NCBI GenBank assembly: GCA_038144195.1
Contig: JAYQNH010000002.1
Location: 1,550,001 to 1,614,000, forward strand
Length of the DNA stretch: 64,000 bases
Origin: VMDJ01 sp038144195
GTDB taxonomy: Bacteria; Pseudomonadota; Gammaproteobacteria; Chromatiales; Chromatiaceae
Reading direction: 5' to 3'
Shown here: positions 40,938 to 50,537 of the stretch, in pieces
How the letters are laid out: the number at the start of each line of letters is the position of its first letter
Numbering within the stretch: the first letter of the stretch is position 1
Program-made: the position numbers and the translations under genes
Notes under the pieces: generated by a model
The model's database searches: none
The model's input: only the letters and a program-made list of their open reading frames with translations
Told to the model about the DNA's origin: nothing

Positions 40938-41734
40938 TTGAAACAGCCCGCAGCCCATTGCCGTCGCCCTCTTAAATCCTTGGTATCAGCCTTAAGGGAC
41001 TGGTTTTCAGGGCCTGCAGGTCAACGCTTGGCGATCATGGAGCGTCGGATGATCATGCGCCTTTCGCAGGATGTCTTTGGTTATCAAGCCATTCAGGTAC
41101 ATGATTTTGGTGCGGGCGAAGCATTACTCGAAGATTGTCCGGTCAAGCGGCGTTGGGTGCTGGATTTGAGTAGTAGTGAGCATTCAGCTATGTTGGCACT
41201 CGGCGAGCAATTGCCCGTGGCGACTGGCTCGATTGATTTAGTTTTATTGCCTCATAGTTTGGACTTCGCGATCGATCCTTACAGTGTGGTGCGTGAGGTT
41301 GAAGCGTGCTACTAATTCCCGAGGGACGAGTGATTGTGGTGGGATTTAACCCCATCAGCCTCTGGGGTCTTTGGCGCTTAGTATTGCGTTGGCAACACAA
41401 GGTGCCTTGGTGTGGTCATTTTGTTTCTTATCGTCGCGTTGTGGATTGGCTAGCGGTATTGGGTTTCGACGTTGAGCAATCGGATGTCGCGGCATTTTCA
41501 CCCCCGCTTAAGCGAGATAGCTGGGCAGAGAAAATGATGTGGTTTGAAACACTGGGTCGACGCATATGGCCAATGTTTGCCGGTGTTTATGCGATTCGAG
41601 CGGTTAAGCGCGTTTCAACGGTGAGGCCGATTAAAATGCCATGGCGAGGTTTGCGCGTTTTAAGACCTTCGCGAGCAACATCCCCCATAGGCAGTCAAAG
41701 CGTGATAGAAAAGCGAAATGAACACACAGGTTGA
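40938..41734 (+). CDS. yafS: SAM-dependent methyltransferase, YafS-like (frame broken)
   Basis: About 265 residues. A class I methyltransferase fold is suggested by VHDFGAGEALLE and VATGSIDLVLLPHSLDFAID, then IPEGRVIVVGFNPISLWGLW, a segment typical of the YafS family found beside rnhA. The frame shifts near 41300, just before the IPEGR segment. The start is uncertain: TTG 40938 follows a GGAAAGAG, while ATG codons further upstream overlap mltD. The end overlaps the rnhA start. The biological substrate of this family is unknown to me. Confidence 0.78.
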
Positions 41735-42157
41735 GTTATTCACTGATGGCGCTTGTAAAGGCAACCCGGGTCAGAGGCGGTTGGGGTGCTTTATTGCGCT
41801 ACGGTGATGCAGAAAAAGAATTGTTTGGTGGAGAGCAAGATACAACCAACAATCGAATGGAGTTAATGGCGGTGATTAAAGGGCTTAGAAGCGCTAAATC
41901 GTGCCTCGGCAGTTACGGTCACGACCGATTCTAAGTATGTAAAAAATGGCATTACTGAATGGATTCACAATTGGAAGCGTAATGGCTGGAAAACAGCTGC
42001 AAAAAAGCCAGTTAAGAATGAGGATCTGTGGCGCGAATTGGATGATATGGTCGCTAAACACCAGGTGACTTGGCAATGGGTTAAAGGTCATGCTGGGCAT
42101 GAAGAGAATGAACGCGCAGATGAGCTGGCGAATCGCGGCATAGAGGAATTGGATTGA
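41718..42157 (+). CDS. rnhA: Ribonuclease HI (frame broken)
   Basis: Degrades RNA in RNA-DNA hybrids; about 146 residues. All four catalytic acids are visible in their motifs: LFTDGACKGNPG (Asp), NRMELMAV (Glu), VTTDSKYVKNGI (Asp) and HEENERADELA (Asp). The basic handle region WKRNGWKTAAKKPVKNEDLW is present. Two single-base insertions break the frame, near 41773 (extra C) and near 41887. ATG 41718 lies within the yafS end. Its stop overlaps the dnaQ ATG (TGATG), the conserved rnhA-dnaQ pair, although here both are on the same strand. Confidence 0.94.
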
Positions 42158-42887
42158 TGGATGAGTTAAAGCGTCAATTGGTACTGGATACTGAGACGAC
42201 CGGTCTGGAGCCTTCGCAAGGTCATCGCATCATTGAAATTGGTGTGGTCGAAATGATCGATCGCCGTCTTACAGGCAATAACTTTCATATCTATTTGCAG
42301 CCTGATCGTGAAATTGATGCTGGCGCGATTGAAGTGCATGGCATTACGAATGAATTTCTTGGCTGATAAACCTCGCTTTGAAGATATTGCGGAAGAGCTT
42401 GCTGATTATCTTCGTGGTGCGGAAGTGATTATTCATAACGCGCCATTCGACGTCGGCTTTATTGATGCTGAATACCAGCGTTTGGAAAATGGACTGACCA
42501 TGGAATCGCTTTGTGAGGTGATCGATACCTTGGTGATGGCTCGTGAAATGCACCCAGGTCAGCGTAATAGCTTGGATGCCTTATGTGGCCGATATGATGT
42601 AGATAATAAACACCGAACCAAGCACGGTGCATTGCTCGACTCTGAGATTCTTGCTGATGTTTATCTTGCGATGACAGGTGGCCAGAAGTCGTTAGGTTGG
42701 GAAGCGGATGACGACAAAGAGGGTGATTCGAATACCAAAGGTATCCGTCGTGTTAATCGTGACGGTTTGTCGCTCAGGGTGTTAAAAGCTACCGACAGAT
42801 GAGTTGGCTGTACACGAAGAAAGGTTGGATGCAATGGCGTCTTCTGGAGCATCGCCAGTGTGGCGTCAGGATGCTTTGACAGACTGA
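42157..42887 (+). CDS. dnaQ: DNA polymerase III epsilon subunit, proofreading exonuclease (frame broken)
   Basis: The 3'-5' exonuclease of the replicase, about 243 residues. DEDDh motifs are visible: LVLDTETTGLEP (Asp, Glu), IIHNAPFDVGFIDAEY (Asp) and HGALLDSEILADVYLA (His, Asp). The C-terminal tail that binds DnaE ends with HEERLDAM and SPVWR. Breaks lie near 42360 (extra G) and near 42796 (extra A). After repair the stop is TGA 42885-42887, overlapping the convergent fnr gene by about 22 bases. Three replicase-related genes of this cell (dnaE, dnaQ, rnhA) all lie in the window. Confidence 0.94.
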
Positions 42888-43618
42888 CATTCAGTCTTAT
42901 GGCTGATAACGCCTTTTAAGGCTTCCATATCCAATATCTCGATGTGTTTTCTTTCAACCTTGAGTAGGTTGAGTTCTTGGAATCGAGTAAATAGGCGGCT
43001 CACTGTTTCAAGTGCAAGGCCGAGTTAGCTACCGATGTCTTGGCGTGACATCGGTAAAAAGAAATCAGTCGATGAGAATCCACGACGTTGGAAGCGTTCA
43101 GCCAAGCTCACAATGAATGATGCGAGTCGCTCTTCAGCAGTGCTGTGGTTGAGCAGGGCGATCATTTGCGATTCGTTACTCACTTCACGGCTCATCAGAC
43201 GCAGCATTTGATGTTGAAGGCTAGGAAGGTCCTTTGAAAGATCTTCAAGGCGCTCAAAAGGCATTTCGCAGACAGCGGTGGTTTCTAGGGCTTTCGCAAA
43301 ACAGCTATGTTTATTCGATTCGATCGCATCTAGGCCCAAGATCTCCCCGGGTAGATGGAAGCCAATCACTTGCTCTTGTCCCTCATCATCTTGAACGTAG
43401 GTTTTTACGGCACCGGTTTTAACCACATACAGATTTTTGAAGTTCTGCTCCGGCGAGAATAAGAACTCGTTGCGTTGGTAGGGGTGGTTACGCTTAATGA
43501 TCTCGTCGAGACGATTAACATCCTCGTCATCCAACCCGTAGGGCAAGCAGAGAGCGCCCAAAGAGCAGTTTGAGCAGGCAATTTTGATGTTTCGAAGTGA
43601 AAAGGATGTGTCAGACAT
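42866..43618 (-). CDS. fnr: FNR-family oxygen-responsive regulator (in-frame stop as sequenced)
   Basis: CRP/FNR-type activator, 250 codons as in E. coli FNR. Cys15, Cys18 and Cys24 (in IACSNCSLGALC) and Cys117 (TAVCEMPF) match the four ligands of the oxygen-labile [4Fe-4S] cluster. The cyclic-nucleotide-like domain includes GFHLPGEILGLDAI. The helix-turn-helix begins SRQDIGS, then reads TAA (plus-strand 43025-43027) where Tyr is expected. The same frame continues LGLALETVSRLFTRFQELNL to the end. The stop is one base from a Tyr codon and is probably a base-call error. If real, the product would lack DNA binding. Confidence 0.9.
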
Positions 43619-43672
43619 GGATCAAAGTTGTTTATTGTTTTGTGTAATTTACCATTTCAACTTTTTGGCGTC

Positions 43673-43700
43673 TAAAAAAATAGCCGCAAAAGCGGCTACT
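43673..43700 (-). terminator. Terminator after the Q/N/P-rich protein gene
   Basis: Read on the minus strand, the stem TAGCCGC / GCGGCTA has a 4-base loop and is followed by a run of seven T. It ends transcription of the gene at 43.7-44.2 kb before fnr. Confidence 0.8.
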
Positions 43701-44158
43701 TATGAATTAACGGAAAGGATTAAATCGATCGAAATCAAAACCACGCTTTGGTGGCGCTCCCCACGGTGGCATACCGTTGTAGGGCATTGCTCGGTGGGCC
43801 ATAAGGCATTTGGTTCGGCATTTGGCCTGGTATTGGATAGGGCATTTGATTGCTAGTTTGTGGCGGCGCATAAGGGTAGGCGAATTGCTGCGCTTGTTGT
43901 TCCATCTGTTGGTAATAGTTGTTGGCGCTGTTGCCGCGGAAGTCGCCTACGGAGTTACCTCTGCCGCGCATGTCCATACCGAACTGGCTTTGTCCCTTCG
44001 CTGTTTGCATTGCCATATTGCTGTGCGTTGTTATGACCTTGACCATTGCCATAACCCCAAGGCGCAAAGTTATTGGCACTGGATGCGCTGCTAAAGATCA
44101 AACCGAATAGCAACAAAATGCCAGCAAATAGAATGCTGAGTGAGATCGATCGGTACAT
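43690..44158 (-). CDS. Exported Q/N/G/P-rich protein of unknown function (frame broken)
   Basis: The ATG at 44156-44158 (complement) gives MYRSISLSILFAGILLLFGL, a hydrophobic signal segment with a likely cleavage after SSASSA. The mature part is low-complexity: NNFAPWGYGNGQGHNNAQQYG, then QFGMDMRGRGNSV and YYQQMEQQAQQFAYPY, followed by repeated QMPY/NQMPYG-type units. After repair it ends GFDFDRFNPFR. Breaks lie near 44010 and near 43790. The composition resembles small exported structural proteins, such as sulfur-globule envelope proteins, only loosely. I do not claim that function. Confidence 0.6.
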
Positions 44159-44317
44159 GGTTCCCCCTAAGATATCCAAAGTGGCCGATGGGTGACTCAA
44201 AACCGCCTTCACCTATCTCCCTTTATAGACGAATTGGTGGAAAAAGCTAGCACTTTCTAAGGGCTTTGAGGTAGGTGAGGCTTAGATGAAAAATTTATTA
44301 AAAAGCTTGCTCTTAGA

Positions 44318-44345
44318 TTGAGTCTCGGGGTGCGTCTAGTACAAT
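44318..44345 (+). promoter_or_regulatory. Probable pyrG promoter
   Basis: TTGAGT (44318-44323) and TACAAT (44340-44345) are separated by 16 bases, 49 bases before the pyrG start, in the 235-base divergent gap. No pyrimidine-attenuator-like structure was recognised. Confidence 0.5.
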
Positions 44346-44393
44346 TGTCGCCCGTCCGATCATCTTCTCACGTTGACGCAAAGTAAGGCTTCA

Positions 44394-46023
44394 ATGACTA
44401 AATTTGTATTTATCACGGGCGGCGTAGTTTCGTCCTTGGGCAAGGGTATTGCCGCAGCTTCATTGGGCGCTTTATTAGAGGCGCGTGGCCTTAAAGTCAC
44501 CATGATAAAGCTAGATCCGTACATTAATGTGGATCCCGGCACCATGAGCCCATTCCAGCACGGAGAAGTCTTTGTGACGGCTGACGGTGCTGAAACAGAT
44601 CTCGATCTTGGTCATTACGAACGTTTTATTCGTACTACCATGGGTAAATCGAATAACTTCACGACGGGTCAAATTTACGATCAGGTCATCCGTAAGGAAC
44701 GTCGTGGTGAGTACTTAGGCGGTACCGTTCAGGTTATTCCGCATATCACCAATGAAATTAAAGATTCTGCGATTAAAGGTGCAGGCGATGCTGATGTCGC
44801 GCTAGTCGAGATCGGCGGTACGGTGGGCGACATTGAATCGTTGCCGTTCCTTGAAGCGATCCGTCAGATGGGTGTCGAGATGGGGCGTGAAAATGCCATG
44901 TTTGTTCATCTCACTTTGGTGCCTTACATCCCAACCTCTGGTGAGGTGAAAACTAAGCCGACTCAGCACTCCGTTAAAGAATTACGTTCGATTGGTATTC
45001 AGCCTGATATTTTGATTTGCCGTGCGGATCGCCCAGTGCCTGATGGTGAGCGCAAGAAGATTGCGTTGTTTACCAATGTTCAGAGCGTGCAGTTATCTCT
45101 GCCATCGATGCGGATTCGATTTACCGCATTCCGTTGATGTTGCGTGAGCAATTCTTGGACGACATCGTTGTTGATCAGCTCCGCTTAGATGTCCCACCAG
45201 CTGACTTAACTGAATGGCAAGCGGTTGTTGATGGTCTTGAGAACATCACGGGAGATGTCAATATCGCCATGGTGGGTAAGTATGTTGAATTGACCGAATC
45301 GTATAAATCGCTCAACGAAGCGTTGATTCACGCAGGTATCAAGGCGCACCAAAAAGTACGAATTCATTACTTTGATTCTGAAAATTTTGAGTCTGGTGAT
45401 TTATCGGCACTGGATTCGATGGACGCTATCTTGGTGCCAGGTGGCTTTGGTGAGCGCGGCGTTGAAGGAAAGATTCAAGCGGTTCGTTATGCCCGTGAAA
45501 ATAAGATTCCTTATTTGGGTATCTGTTTAGGTATGCAGGTGGCGGTTATCGAATATGCACGCAATGTTGCGGGCATGAGCGATGCGCACAGTACCGAATT
45601 CAATAAGACGACAGGTCATCCTGTTATCGCATTGATTACCGAATGGTTGAATGCTGATGGTTCGGTTGAACAGCGCGATGAAATACAGATATTGGCGGCA
45701 CGATGCGTTTAGGTGCACAGCAGTGTCAGTTGGCTTTAGACAGCATCTGTCGCGACCTTTATGGCGAAGATGTCATCGAAGAGCGTCATCGTCATCGCTA
45801 TGAATTTAATAATTCTTATCGTGATGCACTTAGCGAAAAAGGTTTGAAATTTGCGGGTACATCAATTGACGGCAAGTTAGTTGAAATTGTCGAGATCCCA
45901 GATCATCCATGGTTTGTGGCTTGTCAGTTCCACCCTGAGTTCACTTCAACACCTCGATATGGCCATCCTTTGTTTAGTGGCTTTGTCGATGCAGCGGTTA
46001 AGCACCGCACTGAAAAAGGATAA
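44394..46023 (+). CDS. pyrG: CTP synthase (frame broken)
   Basis: Aminates UTP to CTP with glutamine as ammonia donor; about 543 residues. The synthetase domain starts MTKFVFITGGVVSSLGKGIA and includes LDPYINVDPGTMSPFQHGEV. The glutaminase domain has PYLGICLGMQVAVIEYARN (the Cys nucleophile) and HRHRYEFNN, with the catalytic His-Glu near FHPEF at the end. Breaks lie near 45087 (G lost) and near 45683 (A lost). It leads the pyrG-kdsA-eno-ftsB-ispD string known from Pseudomonas. Confidence 0.97.
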
Positions 46024-46028
46024 ATGAC

Positions 46029-46864
46029 ATGAATTTGTGCGGCTATGAAGTAGGTCTTGATAAACCGATCTTTTTGATTGCAGGTACCTGTGTGATCGAA
46101 AGTGAAAAGTCTGCGATGGAAGTCTCAACGCAGCTTAAACAAATCACTGATGACTTAGGTATTCCGTTTATCTACAAGTCATCTTTTGATAAAGCTAATC
46201 GTTCTTCGCATAACAGCTATCGTGGCCCAGGTCTTGAGAAGAAGGCTTGCGTATTTTGCGTAAGGTGAAAGAAGAAACGGGCTTACCGGTATTGACCGAT
46301 GTGCATGAAGACACGCCGTTAGATGAAGTGGCGGATGTGGTGGATGTTCTACAGACGCCTGCATTCTTGTGTCGCCAAACGAACTTTATTCAGAACGTGG
46401 CTAAGACCGGTTTGCCGGTGAACATCAAAAAGGGTCAGTTTCTAGCGCCTCACGATATGAAGAACGTAGCGGATAAAGCGCTCGCGACAGGTAACCAAAA
46501 CATTATGGTTTGTGACCGTGGCGTGAGCTTTGGATACAACACCTTGGTGTCGGATATGCGCGGCCTTGCGGTTATGCGTAACACCGGTTGTCCTGTGGTT
46601 TTTGATGCAACGCATTCGGTGCAACAGCCTGGCGGTCAAGGTGATAAGAGTGGTGGTGAGCGTCAACACGTTCCTGTGCTTGCGCGTGCTGCAGTCGCTG
46701 CAGGTATCTCAGGCTTGTTTATGGAAACGCATCCAGATCCAGACTGTGCCTTGTCAGATGGTCCAAACTCATGGCCATTAGGACGATTAAAAGAATTATT
46801 GACGGTGTTGAAAAACTTAGATGACGCCGTAAAGCAAAACGGGTTTATCGAAAGCTCGTTGTAA
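46029..46864 (+). CDS. kdsA: 3-deoxy-8-phosphooctulonate (Kdo-8-P) synthase (one frame break)
   Basis: Condenses arabinose 5-phosphate with phosphoenolpyruvate for lipopolysaccharide Kdo. About 278 residues. It starts MNLCGYEVGLDKPIFLIAGT. LPVLTDVHEDTP, FLCRQTNFIQNVAKTG and DATHSVQQPGGQGDKSGG carry the substrate- and metal-binding residues of the family. One base is missing near 46240, in GAAGAAGG. The start is 5 bases after the pyrG stop. Presence of KdsA shows a Gram-negative outer membrane with Kdo-containing LPS. Confidence 0.96.
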
Positions 46865-46869
46865 GTAAA

Positions 46870-46886
46870 GCAGGCCAAAAGCCTGC
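46870..46886 (+). other. Hairpin between kdsA and eno
   Basis: GCAGGC and GCCTGC form a 6-pair stem with a CAAAA loop. There is no T run, so it is more likely an mRNA-stabilising or processing element than a terminator. Confidence 0.4.
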
Positions 46887-46903
46887 GACTAAAAGGAGTA
46901 AGA

Positions 46904-48181
46904 AAGTCAGAAATTATTAAAGTTCGCGCCAGAGAGATCCTCGATTCGCGCGGCAACCCAACAATCGAAGCCGATGTATTCACTGCAGAAGGTGCGATTG
47001 GTCGCGCGGTAGCGCCATCAGGTGCTTCTACATGTTCACGCGAAGCTTTAGAGTTACGCGATGGTGATAAGTCACGCTACCTTGGTAAAGGTGTGCAGAA
47101 GGCTGTTTCCAATGCGAATGGCGAGATTGCTGATCTTGTGACCGGTATGGATGTCACCGCGCAAGCAGATATTGATGCTGCCATGATCAAGTTGGATGGT
47201 ACTGAGAATAAATCTCGCTTAGGCGCAAATGCGACCTTAGCGGTATCGCTTGCGGCGGCTCATGCGGCAGCGCAAGAGCAAATGATGCCGTTGTATCAAT
47301 ACTTGGGTAATGGCTCATTCAAAATGCCAGTCCCAATGATGAATATCATTAACGGTGGTGAACACGCTGATAACAGTGTCGATCTTCAAGAATTTATGAT
47401 TCTGCCAGTGAATGCGGGCTCGGTTCGCGAGTCTGTGCGTTACGGTGCTGAAGTGTTCCATGCGCTGAAATCGGTTTTGGGTGCTAAGAAGTTGGCAACA
47501 ACGGTTGGTGATGAAGGTGGTTTTGCACCTGATTTGCGTTCTAACGAAGAAGCTATCGAAGTGATTCTTGAAGCGATCACTAAAGCAGGCTTTAAAGCAG
47601 GTGAAGATATTTATCTTGGCTTAGATGCAGCAAGCTCTGAGTTTTACAAAGATGGTAAATATGTTCTTGCTTCTGAAGGTAAGAGCTTTGATTCAGCAGG
47701 TTTTGCAGACTTCTTAACAAACTGGGTTGATCAATATCCAATTATCTCAATTGAAGATGGTATGGATGAGGGTGACTGGGATGGCTGGAAGATTTTGACC
47801 GATAAGCTCGCTGAGCGTGTGCAGTTGGTAGGTGATGATTTGTTCGTAACTAATACCAAGATCCTCAAGGAAGGTATCGATAAGAACATCGCGAACTCGA
47901 TCCTGATCAAATTCAATCAGATTGGCACCTTATCAGAGACTCAAGCAGCGATTCGTATGGCACATGAGGCGGGTTATAGCGCGGTCATGTCTCATCGCTC
48001 GGGTGAAACTGAAGACACCACGATTGCTGACCTTGCAGTAGCAACAGGCACTGGTCAGATTAAGACAGGTTCATTGTCTCGTTCTGATCGCGTGGCTAAA
48101 TACAACCAATTGATGCGTATTGAAGACGTGTTGGGTGAAGAAGCTATCTGGCCAGGTAAGTCGGCTTTTCCCTGCTTTTAA
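46904..48181 (+). CDS. eno: Enolase (start codon lost as sequenced)
   Basis: Converts 2-phosphoglycerate to phosphoenolpyruvate and is part of the RNA degradosome in many Gammaproteobacteria. The frame is open from 46907 (SEIIKVRAREILDSRGNP) to TAA at 48179-48181, about 424 residues. AAGGAG lies at 46893-46898, but the expected ATG reads AAG; a single T missing before GTCA restores it. MMNIINGGEHADNSVDLQEF and SHRSGETEDTTIADLAVATG are diagnostic. Residue C in GASTCSREAL replaces a near-invariant Gly (TGT for GGT), another probable base error. It lies between kdsA and ftsB, as expected. Confidence 0.95.
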   Translation, partial: KSEIIKVRAREILDSRGNPTIEADVFTAEGAIGRAVAPSGASTCSREALELRDGDKSRYLGKGVQKAVSNANGEIADLVTGMDVTAQADIDAAMIKLDGTENKSRLGANATLAVSLAAAHAAAQEQMMPLYQYLGNGSFKMPVPMMNIINGGEHADNSVDLQEFMILPVNAGSVRESVRYGAEVFHALKSVLGAKKLATTVGDEGGFAPDLRSNEEAIEVILEAITKAGFKAGEDIYLGLDAASSEFYKDGKYVLASEGKSFDSAGFADFLTNWVDQYPIISIEDGMDEGDWDGWKILTDKLAERVQLVGDDLFVTNTKILKEGIDKNIANSILIKFNQIGTLSETQAAIRMAHEAGYSAVMSHRSGETEDTTIADLAVATGTGQIKTGSLSRSDRVAKYNQLMRIEDVLGEEAIWPGKSAFPCF

Positions 48182-48202
48182 TTAAGCTGTTTAGCCGGTA
48201 TC

Positions 48203-48257
48203 ATGCCTCTTGTGTCCTCGCGTTGTGACGTGAGTGATGCAAGAGGCATTTTCTTTT
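48203..48257 (+). terminator. Terminator-like stem-loop after eno
   Basis: The ten-base stem ATGCCTCTTG / CAAGAGGCAT encloses a loop of about 27 bases and is followed by TTTTCTTTT. It ends 13 bases before the ftsB start. Confidence 0.6.
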
Positions 48258-48269
48258 GTGATTGTTGAG

Positions 48270-48572
48270 ATGAATTGGCAATACCGCAGTGTGTTAATCG
48301 TTTTGGTGCTGATCTTTTTAGGCCTGCAGTATCGTCTGTGGGTAGGTGAAGGCAGTTGGGCTGAAGTGCGTGCGCTTAAGCAACAGATTGCTAACCAAGA
48401 ACGCCAATTGGATCGCTTACGCCAGACCAACCAGGCGCTTCAAATCGAGGTGGATAGCTTAAAAAATGATGCCTCTGCGATTGAAGCTAAAGCGCGCAAT
48501 GATTTGGGTCTGATTAAAAAAGACGAAACCTATTTCCAAATCGTTAATGAAGAAGGCGATAAGCGTGACTGA
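48270..48572 (+). CDS. ftsB: Cell division protein FtsB
   Basis: Intact small bitopic divisome protein, 100 residues from ATG 48270 (MNWQYRSVLIVLVLIFLG). It has one N-terminal membrane helix, then a coiled coil rich in leucine and glutamine (VRALKQQIANQERQLDRLR). FtsB joins FtsL and FtsQ to regulate septal peptidoglycan synthesis. A longer reading from 48234 lacks a good ribosome-binding site. The end overlaps the GTG start of ispD, as in many Gammaproteobacteria. Confidence 0.94.
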   Translation: MNWQYRSVLIVLVLIFLGLQYRLWVGEGSWAEVRALKQQIANQERQLDRLRQTNQALQIEVDSLKNDASAIEAKARNDLGLIKKDETYFQIVNEEGDKRD

Positions 48573-49267
48573 TGTAAGGCGTTGGGTGGTTATTCCGGCG
48601 GCTGGTGTTGGATCGCGTATGCAGTCGGATATTCCAAAGCAATACCTTCAGCTGAATGATCGTTATCTCCATAGATCACACTATTGAGCGTTGCCTGACT
48701 CATCCAGGCATAGACGGCTGTTATGTGGCTTTGTCTGCGGATGATGCGTATTGGGTTGAATCGGAGTTCTCTGATCATCCGGATCTTGTGCGCGTTGAGG
48801 GTGGCTCTCAGCGTGCTGACTCAGTATTGAATGCTCTTAATGCTTTGTCATCTCGAGCAGATGATCATGATTGGGTGTTAGTACATGATGCTGCGCGGCC
48901 GTGTGTGCGTCGTGAGGATATCGTCAAGCTGATTTTTGCAGCCGAAAAGCATGACATGGCAGCTATTTTGGGTGTGCCGGTAAATGACACGATGAAGCGT
49001 GTAGATCCAAATGAATGTATTCAATCAACCGTTTCTCGAGATCAGTTGTGGCATGCCTATACGCCACAGATGGCCAGATTAGGTGTCCTTCGTGATGCCT
49101 TGATGCGCGCGTCGGCTGCAGAGGTTATTGTCACAGATGAGGCAAGTGCTTTAGAGGCGATGGGTGTGCCAGTGCAAATGGTGGAAGGTCATTCGGATAA
49201 CCTTAAAGTGACGCGACCTAGTGATCTAGCGTTGGCGTCTTTTTATCTCAATCAGCAGTCAAGCTAA
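48565..49267 (+). CDS. ispD: 2-C-methyl-D-erythritol 4-phosphate cytidylyltransferase (one frame break)
   Basis: Third enzyme of the MEP isoprenoid pathway, using CTP. The GTG at 48565 overlaps the ftsB stop. WVVIPAAGVGSRM is the CTP-binding loop, and LVHDAARPCVR and VEGHSDNLKVTRPSDLALA are conserved. One break occurs near 48655, after PKQYLQLND. The repaired length is about 234 residues. ispF, usually adjacent, is about 800 bases away because the minus-strand tatD gene intervenes. Confidence 0.95.
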
Positions 49268-50018
49268 GCACCTGCATCGCATTAGAGGTGGTTATCTCAG
49301 CGATCTTCTTCGACGCTTATCCCTTTAATCTCGCGAGGCTTTTGGCTACCTCGGGAAGATATGCTGGACTATTGCGCGAGTACTGGTGTTCAGCGCCAGT
49401 CAGATCAGGCGCGTCAGTCTCTAAAACAAAGGCTTCATCGGGTAGGGCTTTGGCAAGCGCACGAAGCTTTGTCGATCGCTCATAGGTCAACATGCCGCCA
49501 AACCCTAATTTGAAGCCGAGATCAAGATAGCGATGGGCTTGATTGATATCACCATTGAAGGCATGACAGATTCCGCCTGTGAGTTTTTGTGCCTTAAGGT
49601 GTTTAAGAATCTCATCATGTGATTTTCGCGCATGCAGAATCACGGGTAGTTGATGTTCGGCGGCGATATCGAGTTGAGCGGTAAAGAAGCTTATTTGGCG
49701 GATTTTATTGAGCGTCTTAATCGTAAAGTCCAGTCCGATTTCACCAATAGCAGTCGGTCGCTCTTGGTTTATTGCGTTGCTAAGGTCATCTAAATGCTCA
49801 TCATGATGCTGATCGATAAACACAGGATGTAAACCGAGTGCAGGGTAGAAACCGGCGTGAGCTCGACATAACACTTGTACTGCTGAAAAGTTAGATTTCG
49901 CAATCGCTGGAATCAAAACGTAGTTAACGTCACTGCTCAGCGCATCAGCGATAACTTGATCACGATCGAGATCGAAGTCCTCTATATCCAGATGGCAATG
50001 TGTATCAAACAACGTCAT
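49248..50018 (-). CDS. TatD-family metal-dependent deoxyribonuclease (frame broken near the end)
   Basis: TIM-barrel hydrolase of about 256 residues. The N-terminus MTLFDTHCHLDIEDFDLDR has the HxH metal site. GLHPVFIDQH, IGEIGLDF and FVLETDAPDL are conserved TatD segments. Two compensating indels around 49300-49320 hide the natural C-terminus, which then continues IAEITTSNAMQVLSL to TGA (plus-strand 49248-49250). It is convergent with ispD, overlapping it by 20 bases, and divergent from ispF. TatD proteins act as 3'-5' exonucleases in DNA and RNA quality control. Confidence 0.88.
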
Positions 50019-50065
50019 GTCACTAGTTTAACGGTATTATTGGGTAAAGGATTCTGGAGATCAGT

Positions 50066-50537
50066 ATGCGAATTGGCCACGGCTTTGATGCACATCGTTT
50101 TGGTGAGGTGACTCTGTCACCATTGGCGGTATTTCCATCCCTCACACTCAGGGTTTAATTGCGCATTCCGATGGAGACGTTTTGATTCACGCGATATGCG
50201 ATGCGATTCTCGGTGCGATGTCCTTGGGGATATTGGAAACCATTTTCCTGATAATGATCCAGTATTCGAAAGTATCGATAGTGCCGAATTACTCAAAAGT
50301 GTCATGCAATCGGCTAATAAAAAGGGCTATGTCGTTGGAAATCTTGATTGCACAGTGATTGCGCAGGCGCCACGCCTTGGGACACATATTCCTGCGATGC
50401 AAACAAAGCTCGCTGGATTGCTCAATGTTGGGATTGATGCAGTCAATGTCAAAGCAACGACGACTGAGAAGATGGGCTATACCGGTCGCGGCGAAGGTAT
50501 CTCTGCGCATGCGGTTGTATTGATGCAGCCACAATGA
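50066..50537 (+). CDS. ispF: 2-C-methyl-D-erythritol 2,4-cyclodiphosphate synthase (frame broken)
   Basis: MEP-pathway enzyme forming the cyclodiphosphate; about 157 residues. MRIGHGFDAHRFGE begins the protein, with the zinc-binding Asp and His. The next metal histidine is in HSDGDVLIHAICDAILG, and KATTTEKMGYTGRGEGISAH is the trimer-interface signature. Two breaks occur, near 50115 and near 50228 (one G missing in the G run). The stop overlaps the truD ATG, so the two are coupled. Confidence 0.94.
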
